Shown here: piece by piece, positions 20,317 through 21,934 of the stretch
Numbering within the stretch: the first letter of the stretch is position 1
Layout: each line of letters opens with the position of its first letter
Source of the DNA: Bacillota bacterium
GTDB lineage: Bacteria; Bacillota; Clostridia; Christensenellales; SZUA-584
Length of the DNA stretch: 21,934 nt
NCBI GenBank assembly: GCA_023390815.1
Contig: JAEWCC010000059.1
Location: 1 to 21,934, forward strand
Reading direction: 5' to 3'
Position numbers and translations under genes: made by a program
Notes under the pieces: model-generated
Databases searched by the model: none
Seen by the model: only the letters and a program-made list of their open reading frames with translations
Told to the model about the DNA's origin: nothing

Positions 20317-21934
20317 TTATGACGGGTCCTCTTCCCGGCGTTTTTTCTTTCTGGACAGCAAAGCGATACTCAGAGTCACGATGCTGATTGCTCCGATGCC
20401 TATACCGACCCACAGGAGCACGGCGACGGTGCTGTCTTTCCGATAATTCAGCACCTCTCCCTGCTTATCGAGCACCGCTACCTGGAATGCGCCAAGCGGC
20501 ATATCCTCTTCCCCAAGCGTCACGAGTTCGATGGCGCCGTCCTGATTGACGCTTTCCGGGCTGACCGCGATGCGCACGGTGCCCTCCATCCCCGTGATAT
20601 CGATGACCTTTCCATCCGCAGTCTGTATCGCCGTCGTACCCCGAGGCAGGTCAGCAAGATTAATCTCCAGCGTGATAACGCCCGAGGCCTCGTCCTGCCC
20701 AATTACCGCGGGCGTAAGAGCCATGGCTGTGGGGGTAACAAAAGGCGCGGGTGTTAAGGCAGGCTCCTGCGAAGGCGCTGCCGTGGGTGTTGCCGCAGAA
20801 GGAGCAGGTGTTTCGGGCGCTGGAGTAAGTGTTGCGTCAGGGGTGGACGTCGGCGCGCTCGCCTCCGTTCTGACCTTGACGGTAACAGCGCACGTTGCCG
20901 AGATGCCGCCCGCGGTTGCTGTGATCGTCGCGCTGCCGGAACCGATTGCCGTCACTTTACCCTCCGGGCTCACCTTCGCGACATCCTCATCGCTGCTCGT
21001 CCAAGTCACCGCGCCGTCCAGCGCATTGTCCGGTACCACCGTTGCCGTCAGCGTGATCGTGCTGCCAACATAAAGCGTCCGGCTCCTGCTGCTCAGAGAA
21101 ACGAGCTGCACCTTAATTTCTGTCCATTTTGCGTATAGCGTATGGTTTGCCGCTGTGGTCATCATCGTCGACCCGGTTACCTGGCTGCCTGTACCATTGT
21201 CGCCGGTCCACCAGCCGCCAAACGTGTATCCGGTACGCGAAGGCGTCGGCAATGGGTTGGCGCTGACTCCATCCGGGCCTTTTCCGTAGGTGGAGCCGTA
21301 CAGCTTCACCTGAGAGGCCGTCCCCACCGTGCCGCTTTCGGCATCGAATGTTACCGTATAAGTCCTGGCTGCCCATCTGGCATAGAGCGTATGGTTGGAG
21401 GCAGACGTCATCGCCGTATCGTCGGTCACTAGCGTTCCCGTGCCGTTATCCCCCGTCCACCAGCCGCCGAACGTGTATCCGGTACGCGAAGGCGTGGGAA
21501 GCGCGTCGGCGCTGACTCCGTCCGAGCCTTTTCCATAGGTAGAGTCGTACAGTTTCACCTGAGAAGCTGTACCCACCGTACCGCTTTCCGCATCGAATGT
21601 GACCGTATAGGTCTTCCCTGTCCATTTGGCATAGAGCGTATGGTTGGAGGCGGTCGTCATCGCCGTATCGTCGGTAACCTCACTCCCCGTGCCGTTGTCC
21701 CCGGTCCACCAGCCGTCGAACATGTATCCGGTACGCGATGGCGTGGGCAGCGCGTCGGCGCCGACCCCGTCAGCGCCTTTTCCATAGGTGGAGTCGTACA
21801 GCTTCACCTGAGAGGCCGTCCCTACCGTACCGCTTTCCGCGTCGAATGTGACCGTATAGGTCTTCCCTGTCCATTTGGCATAGAGCGTATGGTTGGAGGC
21901 AGTCGTCATCGCCGTGTTGTCGGTCACTTGCGTT
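20317..21934 (-). CDS. Cell-surface protein with InlB-type repeats and BIG2 domain (5' end missing)
   Basis: At least 538 residues; the frame stays open to the right edge, so the N-terminus and probably more repeats lie outside. Visible order: part of one repeat, then three full 83-residue Listeria-Bacteroides (InlB B-repeat, PF09479) units ('YTVTFDAESGTVG ... TPSRTGYTFGGWWTG ... NHTLYAKW'), a bacterial Ig-like BIG2 domain ('LVSLSSRSRTLYVGSTITLT ... VTWTSSDEDVAKVSPEGKVT'), a Pro/Thr/Ala linker, a beta-rich domain ('GVITLEINLADLPRGTTAIQ') and a C-terminal membrane helix ('LLWVGIGIGAISIVTLSIAL') followed by KKKRRE. No LPXTG motif is seen, so anchoring is by the membrane helix. Such proteins usually serve adhesion or cell-wall architecture. 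Confidence 0.9.
   Translation of the reverse strand, partial: TQVTDNTAMTTASNHTLYAKWTGKTYTVTFDAESGTVGTASQVKLYDSTYGKGADGVGADALPTPSRTGYMFDGWWTGDNGTGSEVTDDTAMTTASNHTLYAKWTGKTYTVTFDAESGTVGTASQVKLYDSTYGKGSDGVSADALPTPSRTGYTFGGWWTGDNGTGTLVTDDTAMTSASNHTLYARWAARTYTVTFDAESGTVGTASQVKLYGSTYGKGPDGVSANPLPTPSRTGYTFGGWWTGDNGTGSQVTGSTMMTTAANHTLYAKWTEIKVQLVSLSSRSRTLYVGSTITLTATVVPDNALDGAVTWTSSDEDVAKVSPEGKVTAIGSGSATITATAGGISATCAVTVKVRTEASAPTSTPDATLTPAPETPAPSAATPTAAPSQEPALTPAPFVTPTAMALTPAVIGQDEASGVITLEINLADLPRGTTAIQTADGKVIDITGMEGTVRIAVSPESVNQDGAIELVTLGEEDMPLGAFQVAVLDKQGEVLNYRKDSTVAVLLWVGIGIGAISIVTLSIALLSRKKKRREEDPS
21115..21934 (-). repeat. 249-bp tandem repeats inside the surface protein gene
   Basis: Three full units (21861-21613, 21612-21364, 21363-21115) plus part of a fourth (21934-21862) have an exact 249-bp period, i.e. 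83 codons without frame change. The outer units toward the right edge are nearly identical in DNA. The unit at 21363-21115, next to the BIG2 domain, is the most diverged. This pattern is expected from recent duplication or gene conversion. Confidence 0.9.

Noticed and set aside
20317..20420. Sortase anchoring of the surface repeat protein
   Set aside because: The C-terminus has a membrane helix and basic tail but no LPXTG-like motif before it.

Overview
The window reads as chromosomal DNA of a GC-rich, anaerobic, endospore-forming member of the Clostridia (Bacillota). The evidence is a clear SpoIIID sporulation regulator with a sigma-E-like promoter, a fermentative AdhE, Gram-positive style purine-rich ribosome binding sites, and many TTGnnn-N17-TATnAT promoters. 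The genus cannot be fixed from this sequence; a gut Clostridia such as a Christensenellales or Oscillospirales relative is only a guess. I see no rRNA, tRNA, CRISPR array, insertion sequence or prophage module.

Left part (1-5100): the first codons of a leftward gene at the very edge, then a divergent lrgA-lrgB pair behind a long leader with strong pairing potential. A leftward block follows: tadA and a PAS-GGDEF-(HD-GYP-like) protein whose catalytic motifs are mostly lost. Next is a rightward DeoR-family regulator with its own promoter and an 8-bp dyad, convergent with a small AT-rich flavodoxin-like gene.

Middle (5100-13600): a secreted esterase lipoprotein converges on a second lipoprotein of unknown function, with a shared bidirectional terminator between them. 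Tandem palindromes lie upstream of the second lipoprotein. A compact redox operon (TetR regulator, haem-b/FMN-binding membrane protein, flavodoxin) follows, then two tandem paralogous NAD-dependent epimerase/dehydratases. A three-gene membrane protein operon (DUF4064-like) has a last member with a long Pro/Ala/Tyr tail. spoIIID closes this part; its ribosome binding site and promoter are nested inside an intrinsic terminator.

Right part (13600-21934): a fucU/rbsD-family sugar mutarotase lies downstream of an unusual soluble chemoreceptor. That protein has a methyl-accepting signalling domain at the N-terminus and a sugar-type periplasmic-binding-protein fold at the C-terminus, with no membrane segment. 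A LysR regulator is divergent from adhE, with a T-N11-A dyad between them. The window ends inside a cell-surface protein built of 83-residue InlB-type repeats, a BIG2 domain, a Pro/Thr linker and a C-terminal membrane anchor.

The most interesting items are the cytosolic MCP/sugar-binding fusion beside a mutarotase gene, the nested terminator/promoter/RBS arrangement at spoIIID, the structured lrgA leader, and the degenerate c-di-GMP protein.
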